This document shows positions 9,506 to 17,628 of a stretch of 64,000 nt of DNA, piece by piece (position 1 is the stretch's first letter; every line of letters begins with the position of its first letter). The DNA is from CBDCXF01 sp965223755 (GTDB lineage Bacteria; Acidobacteriota; Thermoanaerobaculia; Multivoradales; JAHEKO01), in NCBI GenBank assembly GCA_965223755.1, contig CBDCXF010000001.1, forward strand, positions 372,001-436,000. The letters are read 5' to 3'. The translations under genes and the position numbers were made by a program. The notes beneath the pieces are model-generated. The model saw nothing but the letters and a program-made list of their open reading frames with translations. It was not told the DNA's origin and ran no database searches.

Positions 9506-10703
9506 TCTGAAGTTCCTCTTGGATGCGGTTGGCGGTCGCCGCCTCGCCGTTGCGGTCGAACCACCGCCCGCCATACATCGCGCAACACAATTCGAAATCG
9601 CCCGATTCGAGATCGCCCGATGTAGGGTCGCCTTCGAGAACCAACAGATCGGCTCGTGACCCGACGGTCAGTTCGCCGGCATTGAGGCGCAGCAAACGGG
9701 CCGGATTGGTGGTGAAAGCGGGCAGCGCTTCGGCCAAGGAAAGGCCGGAACGCAGACATTGTTTCAAACAATTCAACATGGCGTCAGCCCTGGCCACATC
9801 GAACCGTTCGACCGATCCGTCGTCGCCGAATACCGGCAGGCAGCCGCCGGCGTCCGAGCTGATGGTCACTCGATCCGGCGGCCCGCCACGCTCCAGGTAG
9901 AGGCGGAGTGCTTCGCTAGCGGTGTAAGCATCTTCACCTTCCTCGACCGGGAACGCGGTGAAATCAACGGTGCAACCTTGCTTGGCCAAGTCGATCGCTT
10001 CATCGAGCAGCGCCTTGCGTCGGTTGAGGTGGGTCGGGTTGAAAACGCGTGGAGGCAACTCTGAGCCATGCATCGCCGCCCGGATCGGCTCCAATCCCGC
10101 CTCGCCGTCACCGACGTGGAGGTGGAGAATGCCGGCTTTGCCGGTCATCAAACCCGCCACGTGGGCCTCGGCGGCCAGCTCCCGCAACGCTTGCGGCGTC
10201 GGCTGGCTGGAACGGTGGTCGCAGATCGCGACCTCGCCGATGCCGATCATGCGGTCGATCCAGACGATGTCGCCCTTGGCACTGCCGGTAATGGTCGCCG
10301 GAGGCAGGTGGTAGCCGCCGCTGTGGCACCAGGCGTTGAGGTGCTGGGCGGCGAGTTCTCGGGTCCAGGCGACCAGAGATTGCGGTGTCCGGGTCAGGTC
10401 GTCGGTGCCGAGCACGCCGACCAACGATCCCACCCCTCCGGCGCGATAGGCGGAGGCCGGTGGTGGGGCAATGCGGCTGCCGAATCCGGCTTCGCCTCCG
10501 CCGCCGGTGACGTGCACGTGGCAGTCTACGAGCGCAGGAATCGCCACGCGTCCGCCGAGGTCGACCACTTCGAGATCAAGCCACGAGGGAAGCGCTCCGT
10601 CTACGCTCCCAAGGTACTGGAACGAGCCGGCTCCGGTGACTAAGTGAACCGATTGGTCGTCGTCCGCAAACGGAGTCTTGAGGTCTCGGAGAAGAGCGAA
10701 CAT
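9498..10703 (-). CDS. iadA: Isoaspartyl (beta-aspartyl) dipeptidase
   Basis: A 401-residue metal-dependent amidohydrolase that splits beta-aspartyl dipeptides, here most likely the beta-Asp-Arg released by cyanophycinase, into Asp and Arg. The first metal site is CHVH at about 61-64, followed by the family-specific GGGGEAGF. Further metal and substrate residues lie in the DHRSSQPT and TISSDAGG stretches. First gene of the cyanophycin operon, so breakdown and synthesis are co-transcribed. Near the C-terminus the coding DNA holds a 15-bp direct repeat (9591-9632) giving repeated SGD-LE/FE peptides. ATG start; about 263 bp lie upstream before the next gene. Confidence 0.92.
   Translation of the reverse strand: MFALLRDLKTPFADDDQSVHLVTGAGSFQYLGSVDGALPSWLDLEVVDLGGRVAIPALVDCHVHVTGGGGEAGFGSRIAPPPASAYRAGGVGSLVGVLGTDDLTRTPQSLVAWTRELAAQHLNAWCHSGGYHLPPATITGSAKGDIVWIDRMIGIGEVAICDHRSSQPTPQALRELAAEAHVAGLMTGKAGILHLHVGDGEAGLEPIRAAMHGSELPPRVFNPTHLNRRKALLDEAIDLAKQGCTVDFTAFPVEEGEDAYTASEALRLYLERGGPPDRVTISSDAGGCLPVFGDDGSVERFDVARADAMLNCLKQCLRSGLSLAEALPAFTTNPARLLRLNAGELTVGSRADLLVLEGDPTSGDLESGDFELCCAMYGGRWFDRNGEAATANRIQEELQSD
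9591..9632. repeat. 15-bp tandem repeat inside iadA 3' region
   Basis: Two 15-bp copies (9591-9605, 9606-9620) differing at one base, plus a partial diverged third copy. On the coding strand they give repeated Glu/Thr-Ser-Gly-Asp-Leu/Phe residues near the end of IadA. The reading frame is kept because the unit is five codons. Confidence 0.8.
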
Positions 10704-10871
10704 GGACCGCGGATTTTGTCATGTCTCTAAGCTGAGAATCCGTCGAAAGCCGCCTTTAACAAGGCTCCCCGATCCGTGGCGGTTCGGCCTAAATGGACAA
10801 GATGAAACGGTATCCTTCGAGCGCCCGCGCCGACTTGCTGGCAGCTTGAGTTCTACCCCAGTTGGCGTGAG

Positions 10872-10957
10872 CGGCTCCTGGACGATTCCCGTATCGACAT
10901 CCTCGGCCTTGAAACCGCTCGCGATGGGCGAGATCCTCGTTCTGGCGATGATTGCGC
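10872..10957 (-). pseudogene. Decayed 3' end of a subtilase gene
   Basis: Read on the minus strand, this stretch encodes AIIARTRISPIASGFKAEDV followed by DTGIVQEP. The last residues of the intact subtilase at 12247-13431 read AQIIARAETAPLVAGSKAED, then VGTGIVQAP. The two clearly share ancestry, also at DNA level (for example CTGGACGATTCCCGT near 10878 and 12259). No start or catalytic part is present. The fragment begins only about 10 bp after the stop of the trypsin-like protease gene, which seems to have taken the place of the rest of a second subtilase. Confidence 0.75.
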
Positions 10958-10966
10958 GGCCAAAAG

Positions 10967-12148
10967 CTACGGGCGATCGTTGCGGGCCTGGATGATTAGA
11001 TTAACCAGACGGCTCCCGGCTGCCGCAAAGTTGGTGCTCGGGTTGTGAGCGCTTTGAACCGCCACAACCCGCGGCCACGGCTCGCCTGCCCACCAAGCAA
11101 AAAATGGCCCGCCCGATTGGCCTGGCCAGACGTCGCCGCGATGAAATGCTCGTTTGTGGCTGTCGCTATCGGCGGAAGCGCCATCGAGCGCAATGTCCCG
11201 TTCATACGAGGGCCTTTGCGAGGCTGCCAGATCGCCGGGGTAGCCAATGTGGCGCCAGAAGTCGCCGCCATCCCAAGAGTCTGAATAGGTCCGGGATCCC
11301 ATCCAACCAGTCGTGTCGCCGATACGGCGATCGAGGACGAGCACACAGTAGTCTTCGCGGATCTCCGCTCTGCTGAGGCCGGGACCGACCGCTTTTCTAT
11401 ACGCGTACCAACGGGTTGCCCAAGCTTCTCCGAAGGGCGCGCTCCCATCAAAATAGGAAGGCCGAAACCGCACCCATCCAGCCGAATTGCCAGAAAGCCA
11501 TACCATGGCATGACTTACGGTGAGCATATGCCGAGGACCAATCATGACTCCGCTGGCTACACCGCCGGCGGTGTCAACTCGACCGATCGTGCTCCATGGA
11601 AACGACGTGTCACTGAATGTATAGCGATCGTCGGGTGAGAATACGGTGGTTGCCTGGGGTAGCTTGGATTTCTTAGCAGTTTGAAATTTTTTGACCTGCA
11701 GCTTGGCGTCGATCTCTGGCGGGATTGGGTTAAATGGCAGGTGGTCGGGCAGGAAACCATCAAGATCTGGTAGTCCCGCTCTAGCCAAACGCTTGTCAGC
11801 GGCGCTAAGGCGTTGAATTTTCGGTTGGACACCTTGAATTGGCGGTGGAAACACATGTGTGCCGAGCTCCGCCCCCCGAACCTTCACTTGAATCCGTGCT
11901 CCAAGTGCTTTGCCGGACTTTTTGACCAATGGTGCGCTAGGCCTATACGTGACGTTCTTTTCCTTCTTTAGTACGCGCTTGTCGATCTTTAGTGGTCCGC
12001 GGGATGCAACCATTAGATCCACGGTAGCGGTCAGATCCTTAGTGCTGGTTTTGGCCGCGCGGCGTCTGATCTTGCGAACCTGTTCCTCGGTCAGTGGCGT
12101 CGGCGCTTGTCGCTCCGATCCTCCATCCGTCTCGTGCCTTTTTGTCAT
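10967..12148 (-). CDS. Trypsin-like serine protease (V8/chymotrypsin fold)
   Basis: A 393-residue protein whose C-terminal half is a trypsin-fold protease: His213 in RHMLTVSHAM, Asp266 in REDYCVLVLD and Ser345 in WPGQSGGPFF form the catalytic triad. The N-terminal ~175 residues are rich in Lys, Arg and Pro, could be a propeptide, and contain no clear signal peptide. A very good AGGAGGT ribosome site lies 7 nt before the ATG. It stands just downstream of the subtilase gene on the same strand, suggesting a joint protease unit. Extracellular bacterial glutamyl endopeptidases share this motif set, but cleavage specificity cannot be read here. How it is exported, if at all, is unclear. Confidence 0.87.
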   Translation of the reverse strand: MTKRHETDGGSERQAPTPLTEEQVRKIRRRAAKTSTKDLTATVDLMVASRGPLKIDKRVLKKEKNVTYRPSAPLVKKSGKALGARIQVKVRGAELGTHVFPPPIQGVQPKIQRLSAADKRLARAGLPDLDGFLPDHLPFNPIPPEIDAKLQVKKFQTAKKSKLPQATTVFSPDDRYTFSDTSFPWSTIGRVDTAGGVASGVMIGPRHMLTVSHAMVWLSGNSAGWVRFRPSYFDGSAPFGEAWATRWYAYRKAVGPGLSRAEIREDYCVLVLDRRIGDTTGWMGSRTYSDSWDGGDFWRHIGYPGDLAASQRPSYERDIALDGASADSDSHKRAFHRGDVWPGQSGGPFFAWWAGEPWPRVVAVQSAHNPSTNFAAAGSRLVNLIIQARNDRP

Positions 12149-12246
12149 ATGAAGACCTCCTGGTTGGCTTTACCAATATGAGGATCCGATAGCGCCTGAT
12201 TTGTTTATTGGAAGCAGATCACTTTGACCGCTTCAGAAAGGTCTCA

Positions 12247-13431
12247 CTAGCGCGGCGCCTGGACGATTCCCGTTCCGACATCCTCGGCCTTGGAGCCCGC
12301 TACCAAAGGTGCCGTCTCGGCACGAGCGATGATCTGTGCGGACAGGACATCGCTGTCGACCGTGCCCAAAGGCGTGAGGAGCGTCTGAGCCCATAGAGCG
12401 GCGACACCGGCGACGTGCGGAGTCGCCATACTGGTGCCACTCATCGAGGCGAGGCCGCCGCCGACCTTGGCGGAAACGATGGCCACGCCCGGGGCTGAAA
12501 CATCGACTTCGGTGTTGGAGAAGTTGGCTACGGCATGCCCCGAACCATCGCCCTGGGCGAGCGCGCCGACGGCGAGGATGTCGAGCCCGGCCGCTGGTGG
12601 GGCGACGGCGATGCTGAAGGCTGGGCGATTGCTTTCATTGCCCGAAGCGGCGACAGTGACCGTACCTTGCCCGAGCACTCCCTGGGCGCGCACCAGGCGG
12701 GCCAATGCATTGAACAAATTGATGTTTTGGCGATAGCCGGCGAGTGCCAGGGAGGTCGCCGGTTCGATGGCCAAACCGGCCTGGCTGACGAGGCGGTCGA
12801 CGAAGCCAGGAAAGTCGATTCCAAGCGACATCGAGATGACGTGAGCTCCGTTGCTAACCGCCCACTGCACCGCGTTGGCGATCGTCGCCGACGAACCACC
12901 TCCAGCGCCTAAAACCTTGCCGATCAACGCCTTGCGCACTCCTGGAGCAACACCGATGCGTTGCCCGCCGACGTCTTGGCCGAAGATGGTTCCGGCGCAG
13001 TGGGTGCCGTGGCCGTGAAGGTCGTCGTCACCTTCGTCGGTGAAGTTCTGTTGAATCAGGTCGATGCCCTGGAAGGCCTCGTGGTTGGGGTCGATTCCGG
13101 TGTCGAGGACTGCGACAGTGACTCCCGAACCGTCGAACGGTGAGGATGGAGCCTGGACCGCGTCGACGCCCCAAGTTGCTGCCGCCGCGGGCTGAGCGTC
13201 TGCCGTTTCTGTGGGCGCAATGAGTTTCATCGGCATCGCCGGCGCCGCTGCCAGCGTCTGGGGGTCGCGAACGATGTCGCTGTGTTCCGATTCGCTGAGG
13301 AAATGCTCTTCGACTTCAACGCTTTCCATTCCGGATTCGAAACCGGACCTCTCAAAGGTGAACCCTCCGCTGCGGGTAGGCGGCGCTGGCGGGATTGAAT
13401 TGCGGAGGACGACGTAGTCTTGCTGTGCCAT
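12247..13431 (-). CDS. Subtilisin-like serine protease (S8 family)
   Basis: A 394-residue subtilase with all catalytic residues: Asp110 in VAVLDTGID, His141 in HGHGTHCAG, oxyanion Asn265 in AASGNES and Ser334 in SGTSMATPHVAG. The ~95 residues before the catalytic domain look like a propeptide or linker, not a standard signal peptide. An insertion of about 45 residues between the His and Asn motifs (around 205-250) is longer than in compact subtilisins. The C-terminus ends right after the catalytic domain. Its 3' end is duplicated as a decayed fragment at 10872-10957. Upstream gene of the protease pair. Confidence 0.92.
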   Translation of the reverse strand: MAQQDYVVLRNSIPPAPPTRSGGFTFERSGFESGMESVEVEEHFLSESEHSDIVRDPQTLAAAPAMPMKLIAPTETADAQPAAAATWGVDAVQAPSSPFDGSGVTVAVLDTGIDPNHEAFQGIDLIQQNFTDEGDDDLHGHGTHCAGTIFGQDVGGQRIGVAPGVRKALIGKVLGAGGGSSATIANAVQWAVSNGAHVISMSLGIDFPGFVDRLVSQAGLAIEPATSLALAGYRQNINLFNALARLVRAQGVLGQGTVTVAASGNESNRPAFSIAVAPPAAGLDILAVGALAQGDGSGHAVANFSNTEVDVSAPGVAIVSAKVGGGLASMSGTSMATPHVAGVAALWAQTLLTPLGTVDSDVLSAQIIARAETAPLVAGSKAEDVGTGIVQAPR

Positions 13432-13549
13432 GTGCTACTCCTTGCCTCTTCTAAGGCCGTGCCCGAACAAAGCTATGAACTAATGGCGCTGCGGCGCCGA
13501 TGTTCGCGTTGCAACGAATTAGCTCCCAAACTCCGGCCCTTTGTTTAGG

Positions 13550-13572
13550 GGCTCTTTGTTTAGAGCCTTTTT
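13550..13572 (+). terminator. Hairpin with T-run, plus strand
   Basis: GGCTCT, a 6-nt loop TTGTTT, AGAGCC, then TTTTT: the form of an intrinsic terminator reading on the plus strand. No plus-strand gene ends nearby; both flanking genes are on the minus strand. On the minus strand the stem lies after the MFS gene but lacks a T-run. It sits inside imperfect ~15-bp repeats (13536-13590), so the stem may be a by-product of repeat expansion. Confidence 0.35.
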
Positions 13573-13598
13573 GTTGAGTGGGCGTTGTTTAATCCGCG

Positions 13599-14879
13599 CT
13601 AGGCTACAACACTGTTGTCATCGATTGGCTCCGGAACGGTCTCTGTTTCTTCTTCTATGCGTAGAAGGCTGGGCAGGAAGAACCCGAGGACACCCATCAG
13701 CAGGCAGGTGGCTCCGCCGGCCAAATACCAGGTCTCGACGCCCAAGCGATCGGCGACCGGGGCCGCGACAGCCAACCCCACGGGGGCGGTGAGTCCGGCC
13801 AGGCTGCCGTAAAGGGTGAAGATGCGCCCCTGCATTTCGGGCGCAATGGTGGCTTGGAGGATCGCTTGGATCGGTCCATTGGTCAGCGCCGCCATAACTC
13901 CGACGCCGAAGATCGCAGCGATGGTCAGCGCGATCGAGGATGCGGTTGGATGTCCGAGCAACACGGTGCTCAGCCCCAAGCCGGTCAGGGCGGACAGCGT
14001 AGTCAGGATCTTGCGGTTGAATCCTCCCCAGACGCCGAGGACGACGCCGCCAACGATGCTGCCGACTCCGAAGCCGGCGTTGACCCACCCGAGTTCAAGT
14101 GCACTGCCACCGCGGCCGTTGACCAGCAGTGGGAGGAGCGAAAACGCGGGCACCAGAAATAGATTGATGAGTGCTGCCATGATGAGGAGCGCGAAGTGGC
14201 CGTTGCGCTGCCACAGGTAGCGCAGCCCGTCCCGAACCTCGGCGAGCAACTGGCGTACGGGGTGGGCTGGAGAGTCGTTGGCGGAAGTGGCCTCGGCGAC
14301 CTCGGGCTGGGGCACGTGAACCCAAATCAAGGGCAGAATGGCGAAGATCGCGGTGACCATGTCGACAACCATCACCCCAGCCATCGACAAGCTGGCATAG
14401 AGGAGTGCACCAAGTGGGGCGGAAATGATCAAGAGACCGCCTTGGAGGCTCTGGTTGAGCCCCTGAATGCGAGCGAGATGCTCCTTGGGGACCATCAACG
14501 TCGTTGAAGCCAGCATCGCTGGGCTGTGGAACGCTGTGCCCACCGCGCGTACCAGGAGCAGTGCGAATACATGGGGAACGCTGGCGTTGCCGGTCCAGAA
14601 AAGGAACGCCAGCACTGCTGAGGCGAGTGCGACGACGGCGTCGGCGGCGAACATGGTGCGCTTGCGATTCCAGCGATCCACCAGGGCGCCGATGAACGGA
14701 CCGAACGCAACCTGGGGCAGGAGGCCGACAAATGCCGCGGCCGCGAGGATCGCCGCGGATCCAGTCTCGAGGGTGAGCCACCAAATGAGGGCGAATTGAA
14801 CCGCCTGGCTGCCGATCAGGGACAAGGCCTGGCCCGTCCACAGGGCAAAGAAGGCGCGGAGGGTAGGTTTCGTCGTCAT
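13599..14879 (-). CDS. MFS transporter, drug-efflux type
   Basis: A 426-residue inner-membrane protein with about 12 hydrophobic segments. The loop between segments 2 and 3 has the major-facilitator signature as GPFIGALVDRWNRKRTM. The overall look matches the MefA-like efflux group (FFALWTGQALSLIGSQ start, long mid-protein loop near 200-215). It would export a small molecule in exchange for protons; the substrate is unknown. It is transcribed divergently from an ArsR-like regulator across an 81-bp gap containing a perfect palindrome, so regulation by that protein is likely. The C-terminal tail is acidic. Confidence 0.87.
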   Translation of the reverse strand: MTTKPTLRAFFALWTGQALSLIGSQAVQFALIWWLTLETGSAAILAAAAFVGLLPQVAFGPFIGALVDRWNRKRTMFAADAVVALASAVLAFLFWTGNASVPHVFALLLVRAVGTAFHSPAMLASTTLMVPKEHLARIQGLNQSLQGGLLIISAPLGALLYASLSMAGVMVVDMVTAIFAILPLIWVHVPQPEVAEATSANDSPAHPVRQLLAEVRDGLRYLWQRNGHFALLIMAALINLFLVPAFSLLPLLVNGRGGSALELGWVNAGFGVGSIVGGVVLGVWGGFNRKILTTLSALTGLGLSTVLLGHPTASSIALTIAAIFGVGVMAALTNGPIQAILQATIAPEMQGRIFTLYGSLAGLTAPVGLAVAAPVADRLGVETWYLAGGATCLLMGVLGFFLPSLLRIEEETETVPEPIDDNSVVA

Positions 14880-14910
14880 GTCGGGCTCCTATGAATTATC
14901 GGCTAATATT

Positions 14911-14936
14911 TATTATTCAATTATTATTGAATAATA
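14911..14936. promoter_or_regulatory. Probable operator: perfect 11-bp inverted repeat
   Basis: TATTATTCAAT, a 4-nt spacer TATT, then ATTGAATAATA: both 11-bp arms match perfectly in an otherwise GC-rich neighbourhood. It lies between the MFS gene and the ArsR-like regulator gene, 32 bp before the MFS start and 25 bp before the regulator start. AT-rich palindromes of this size are the usual binding sites of winged-helix ArsR/SmtB regulators, so autoregulation and control of the exporter are inferred. Confidence 0.7.
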
Positions 14937-14960
14937 GGTACTACGTAAATACCCGGTAAG

Positions 14961-15665
14961 ATGTTGCAGATGACAGACAGGAAATCAGTCGGTGACCAAG
15001 AAGCTGGCGATCAAAAGGCTGGCCACCAAGAGGCTGGCCATCAGAAGACTGGCGATCAAAAGACCAAAGCGCCGTCACGAGTACCGAAGGAGGAATCCTT
15101 CACCCTTACCGACCTCGAGCAAGTCAAGGTTTTGGCGGATCCGTTGCGGGTGCGTATCCTTGAGGCGCTCGGTGAAGAACGCACCACCAAGCAGGTGGCT
15201 GCGATCTTGGGTGAAAAACCCACCCGCCTGTACCACCACGTCGAGGCGCTCGAACGCGTCGGCGTGATCGAATTGACGCGCACGCAGCAAAACCGCGGCA
15301 CTTTGGAGAAGTACTACCTGTCGGTTGCCAAGTCCTTTCGTGCCGATCCGGGCCTCTTTTCCCAAGCCGAAGATGGCGAAGAGTCCTTGATTGAGGTCGT
15401 CACCAACTTGATGGACCAAACCGCCGCCGATTTGCGCAAGTTGGTGAAGACTGGGCTCGGAGAGAGCCTGCAAGAAGAGGGAGTCTTGAGCTACGTCAAG
15501 ATCTTTGCTCCTGAGGAGAAGGTCCTGGAGGTGCGCAGCAAGCTCATGGCACTACTGGAAGAACTCACCGAATGTGGCGAGTCCGAGTCCGTCGACGAAA
15601 ACGACCGCGAGTACCGGCTGACGATCGCCTACTTTCCCCTCGACGCCAAAGGAGACGAGGCTTGA
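14961..15665 (+). CDS. ArsR-like winged-helix transcriptional regulator
   Basis: A 234-residue regulator. Residues about 50-120 form the winged helix: VLADPLRVRILEAL is the classic ArsR first helix, TTKQVAAILGEKPTRLYHHV the recognition helix-turn-helix, and GVIELTRTQQNRGTLEKYY the wing. The C-terminal half is unrecognised and probably a ligand or dimer domain. Residues 12-36 are five pentapeptide repeats (D/H-Q-E/K-A/T-G) coded by 15-bp tandem repeats and likely disordered. An in-frame ATG three codons later (14970) is an alternative start. The final TGA overlaps the TTG start of the next gene, so they form an operon. Likely controls the divergent MFS exporter. Confidence 0.86.
   Translation: MLQMTDRKSVGDQEAGDQKAGHQEAGHQKTGDQKTKAPSRVPKEESFTLTDLEQVKVLADPLRVRILEALGEERTTKQVAAILGEKPTRLYHHVEALERVGVIELTRTQQNRGTLEKYYLSVAKSFRADPGLFSQAEDGEESLIEVVTNLMDQTAADLRKLVKTGLGESLQEEGVLSYVKIFAPEEKVLEVRSKLMALLEELTECGESESVDENDREYRLTIAYFPLDAKGDEA
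14994..15068. repeat. 15-bp tandem repeats in regulator N-terminus
   Basis: Five imperfect 15-bp units encode DQEAG, DQKAG, HQEAG, HQKTG and DQKTK. Differences between copies are mostly single bases. The unit length keeps the frame, so copy number could change without inactivating the gene. Confidence 0.88.
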
Positions 15666-16501
15666 AGGAACTCGGACCGCTTCGCGTCGAGCATCTGTTT
15701 CGTCCGCTTCTGGATGAACTGTTGGGATTGCTGGAAGGCCTGTCCGAAGAGGATTGGAAGGCGCCGACGCGGGCAGGAAGGTGGCGAGTCCGGGACGTCG
15801 CCGCACACTTGCTTGACGGCGACGTCCGCAGGCTTTCTCTGCAAAGGCACGGTTATCAGGCGCCGCCGCCTGATCGGGACATCGACAGCTATCGTTCTTT
15901 GGTCGATTACCTCAACCATCTCAACGCGGTGTGGGTGTCGGCTTTTCAGCGTGCCAGCCCCGAGGTCATCCTGGAGATGCAGAGGGTGATCGGTCCCCAG
16001 GTCTGCGATCTATTCGAAGGCTTGGACCCGAATGGCGAAGCACCGTTCGGCGTCGCGTGGGCGGGCGAGGAGCGCTCCACTAACGCCTTCGACTTGGCTC
16101 GTGAGTACACCGAGAAGTGGCACCATCAACAGCAAATTCGTGAGGGCGTCGGCGCGCCGCTGCTGGATTCCCCGGAGTGGGTCGGTCCGGCCCTCGACAC
16201 CTTCGTTCGAGGGCTCCCGTACGCCTATCGAGATGTTTCTGCGGAGATCGGGGCTACGGTTGTTCTCACAGTGAACGGTGCGGTGACCGCCTCGTGGGCC
16301 CTTGAGCGAGAAGACTTCTGCTGGACGTTGCGAGAGGGCTTGTCACCGTCGGCAACGGTCCGGGCGACAATGTCATCGGATACAGCCTGGCGTTTGTTCT
16401 CGAAGATGGGTATAGCTGGACAGCCGCACGAGCAGATAAGAGTAGAGGGTTCGGAGGCTTTGGCCGGCCCCCTCCTCTCGTTTGTCGGTTTCATGGTGTG
16501 A
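15662..16501 (+). CDS. Maleylpyruvate isomerase N-terminal domain protein
   Basis: About 279 residues. The start is taken as the TTG at 15662, which overlaps the regulator stop (TTGA) and has GGAG about 10 nt upstream; the frame is open further back to 15572, inside the regulator. The N-terminal half is the MDMPI/DinB-like four-helix fold: GLSEEDWKAPTRAGRWRVRD followed by VAAHLLDGD. In actinobacteria such enzymes use mycothiol; in this presumed Gram-negative host the thiol is uncertain. Later a WHHQQQIREGV stretch holds histidines where a metal could bind. Its place in the regulator operon suggests a detoxification role for the molecule sensed or exported, which is inference. Confidence 0.75.
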   Translation: MKELGPLRVEHLFRPLLDELLGLLEGLSEEDWKAPTRAGRWRVRDVAAHLLDGDVRRLSLQRHGYQAPPPDRDIDSYRSLVDYLNHLNAVWVSAFQRASPEVILEMQRVIGPQVCDLFEGLDPNGEAPFGVAWAGEERSTNAFDLAREYTEKWHHQQQIREGVGAPLLDSPEWVGPALDTFVRGLPYAYRDVSAEIGATVVLTVNGAVTASWALEREDFCWTLREGLSPSATVRATMSSDTAWRLFSKMGIAGQPHEQIRVEGSEALAGPLLSFVGFMV

Positions 16502-16557
16502 GCGTCATCTCGGAACTACCGGGATGCCGAAAGCACCTAATAGTGAGGAGGAGTGGT

Positions 16558-17580
16558 ATGACACTCGTTAATTGTCGCCGATTGATCTTCACCGCTTTGT
16601 GGTTCGGGGCCGCTTTGGCAGCCCAAGCGCCTCCGACCGTTGAGGACGGAGTTGAACTCTATGACTCAGGGCATTTTGAAGAGGCGGCCGAGCTTTTCGC
16701 GAAAATCCTCGAATCCGATCCAGGCAACTCCGTAGCTCTTTACGAACTGGCGCTAACACAGTGGCAGCTCGGCGAATTGGACAACTGCGTGGCCCTAGCG
16801 CGGCGTGGGCTGGAGTTGGACTCGGAGACCGAAGCCGAATTCTACACAATTGGAGGAACCTGCTTATCGGTCGCCGAGAAACCCCAAAAAGCGGTTTCCA
16901 TGTATCGGAAAGGACTGGCAAGGCACCCGGATCATCTTCAACTCAACTACAACATTGCAGTTCCGCTGGCCAAGCTTGGTAAGCAAGAAGAAGCCAAAGG
17001 CCACTTAGAGAAGGCGATCGAGGTTGCGCCCTTACATCCTGGTTCTCATTTCTTATTGGCCAACGCACACGAGATCGAGGGCTCTCGGATTCCGGCTCTG
17101 CTCGGATACTTGCGATTCATGACTCTCGAGCGAGCAAGTTGGAGGTCTGAATACGCTTCAAACGCAATTGTCCGATTGGTGAATCGGGGAGTTGAGGCTG
17201 AAGCCGATGGCACCATCAGTATTACTTTGCCCAGTACTCCTCCGGATCAAGAGAACGTTTTCATGGGGGCAGAGTTGATGCTTTCCATGGCGGCCATAGG
17301 AGCTGCCGAAGAAGGCGAGGAAGACAAATCGGAGGCCGAGGTTGTGCTCGAAGCGCTGACTCTCTTGTTGTCGTTCTTGGAAGAATCTACTGAGCCGACA
17401 TTGCGGGCTCAGTTCGTATGGACTTCAGCGGTGCAACCACTTTTCCGGCTCAAACAGTCTGGGAGAATTGAGGCTCACATCGCTTCGGTACTAGAAGAGG
17501 CGAAGCTGGCTGGCGCTGGAGAACTCGTAGCGCGTTACCCGTACTCCGCAGAGGAACTTGTGCGAAGCGCGGCGGATTAG
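16558..17580 (+). CDS. Secreted TPR protein
   Basis: A 340-residue protein. The ATG at 16558 is chosen because AGGAGGAG lies 5-10 nt before it; a longer frame goes back to 16498. The first ~22 residues (LIFTALWFGAALAAQA) make a signal peptide. Residues about 25-195 hold tetratricopeptide repeats (GVELYDSGHFEEAAELFAKI; LGKQEEAKGHLEKAIEVAP), helical hairpins for protein contacts. The last 140 residues are acidic and unrecognised. Probably a periplasmic scaffold; partner unknown. Confidence 0.78.
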   Translation: MTLVNCRRLIFTALWFGAALAAQAPPTVEDGVELYDSGHFEEAAELFAKILESDPGNSVALYELALTQWQLGELDNCVALARRGLELDSETEAEFYTIGGTCLSVAEKPQKAVSMYRKGLARHPDHLQLNYNIAVPLAKLGKQEEAKGHLEKAIEVAPLHPGSHFLLANAHEIEGSRIPALLGYLRFMTLERASWRSEYASNAIVRLVNRGVEAEADGTISITLPSTPPDQENVFMGAELMLSMAAIGAAEEGEEDKSEAEVVLEALTLLLSFLEESTEPTLRAQFVWTSAVQPLFRLKQSGRIEAHIASVLEEAKLAGAGELVARYPYSAEELVRSAAD

Positions 17581-17628
17581 TTCGTAGCGGTTCGACTTTC
17601 AAATCGGCGATTTGGCTTTAACATGCCT

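Noticed and set aside
14994..15068. Possible CRISPR-like array
   Set aside because: Units are contiguous 15-bp coding repeats without spacers. No stretch in the window has regular repeats separated by unique spacers.
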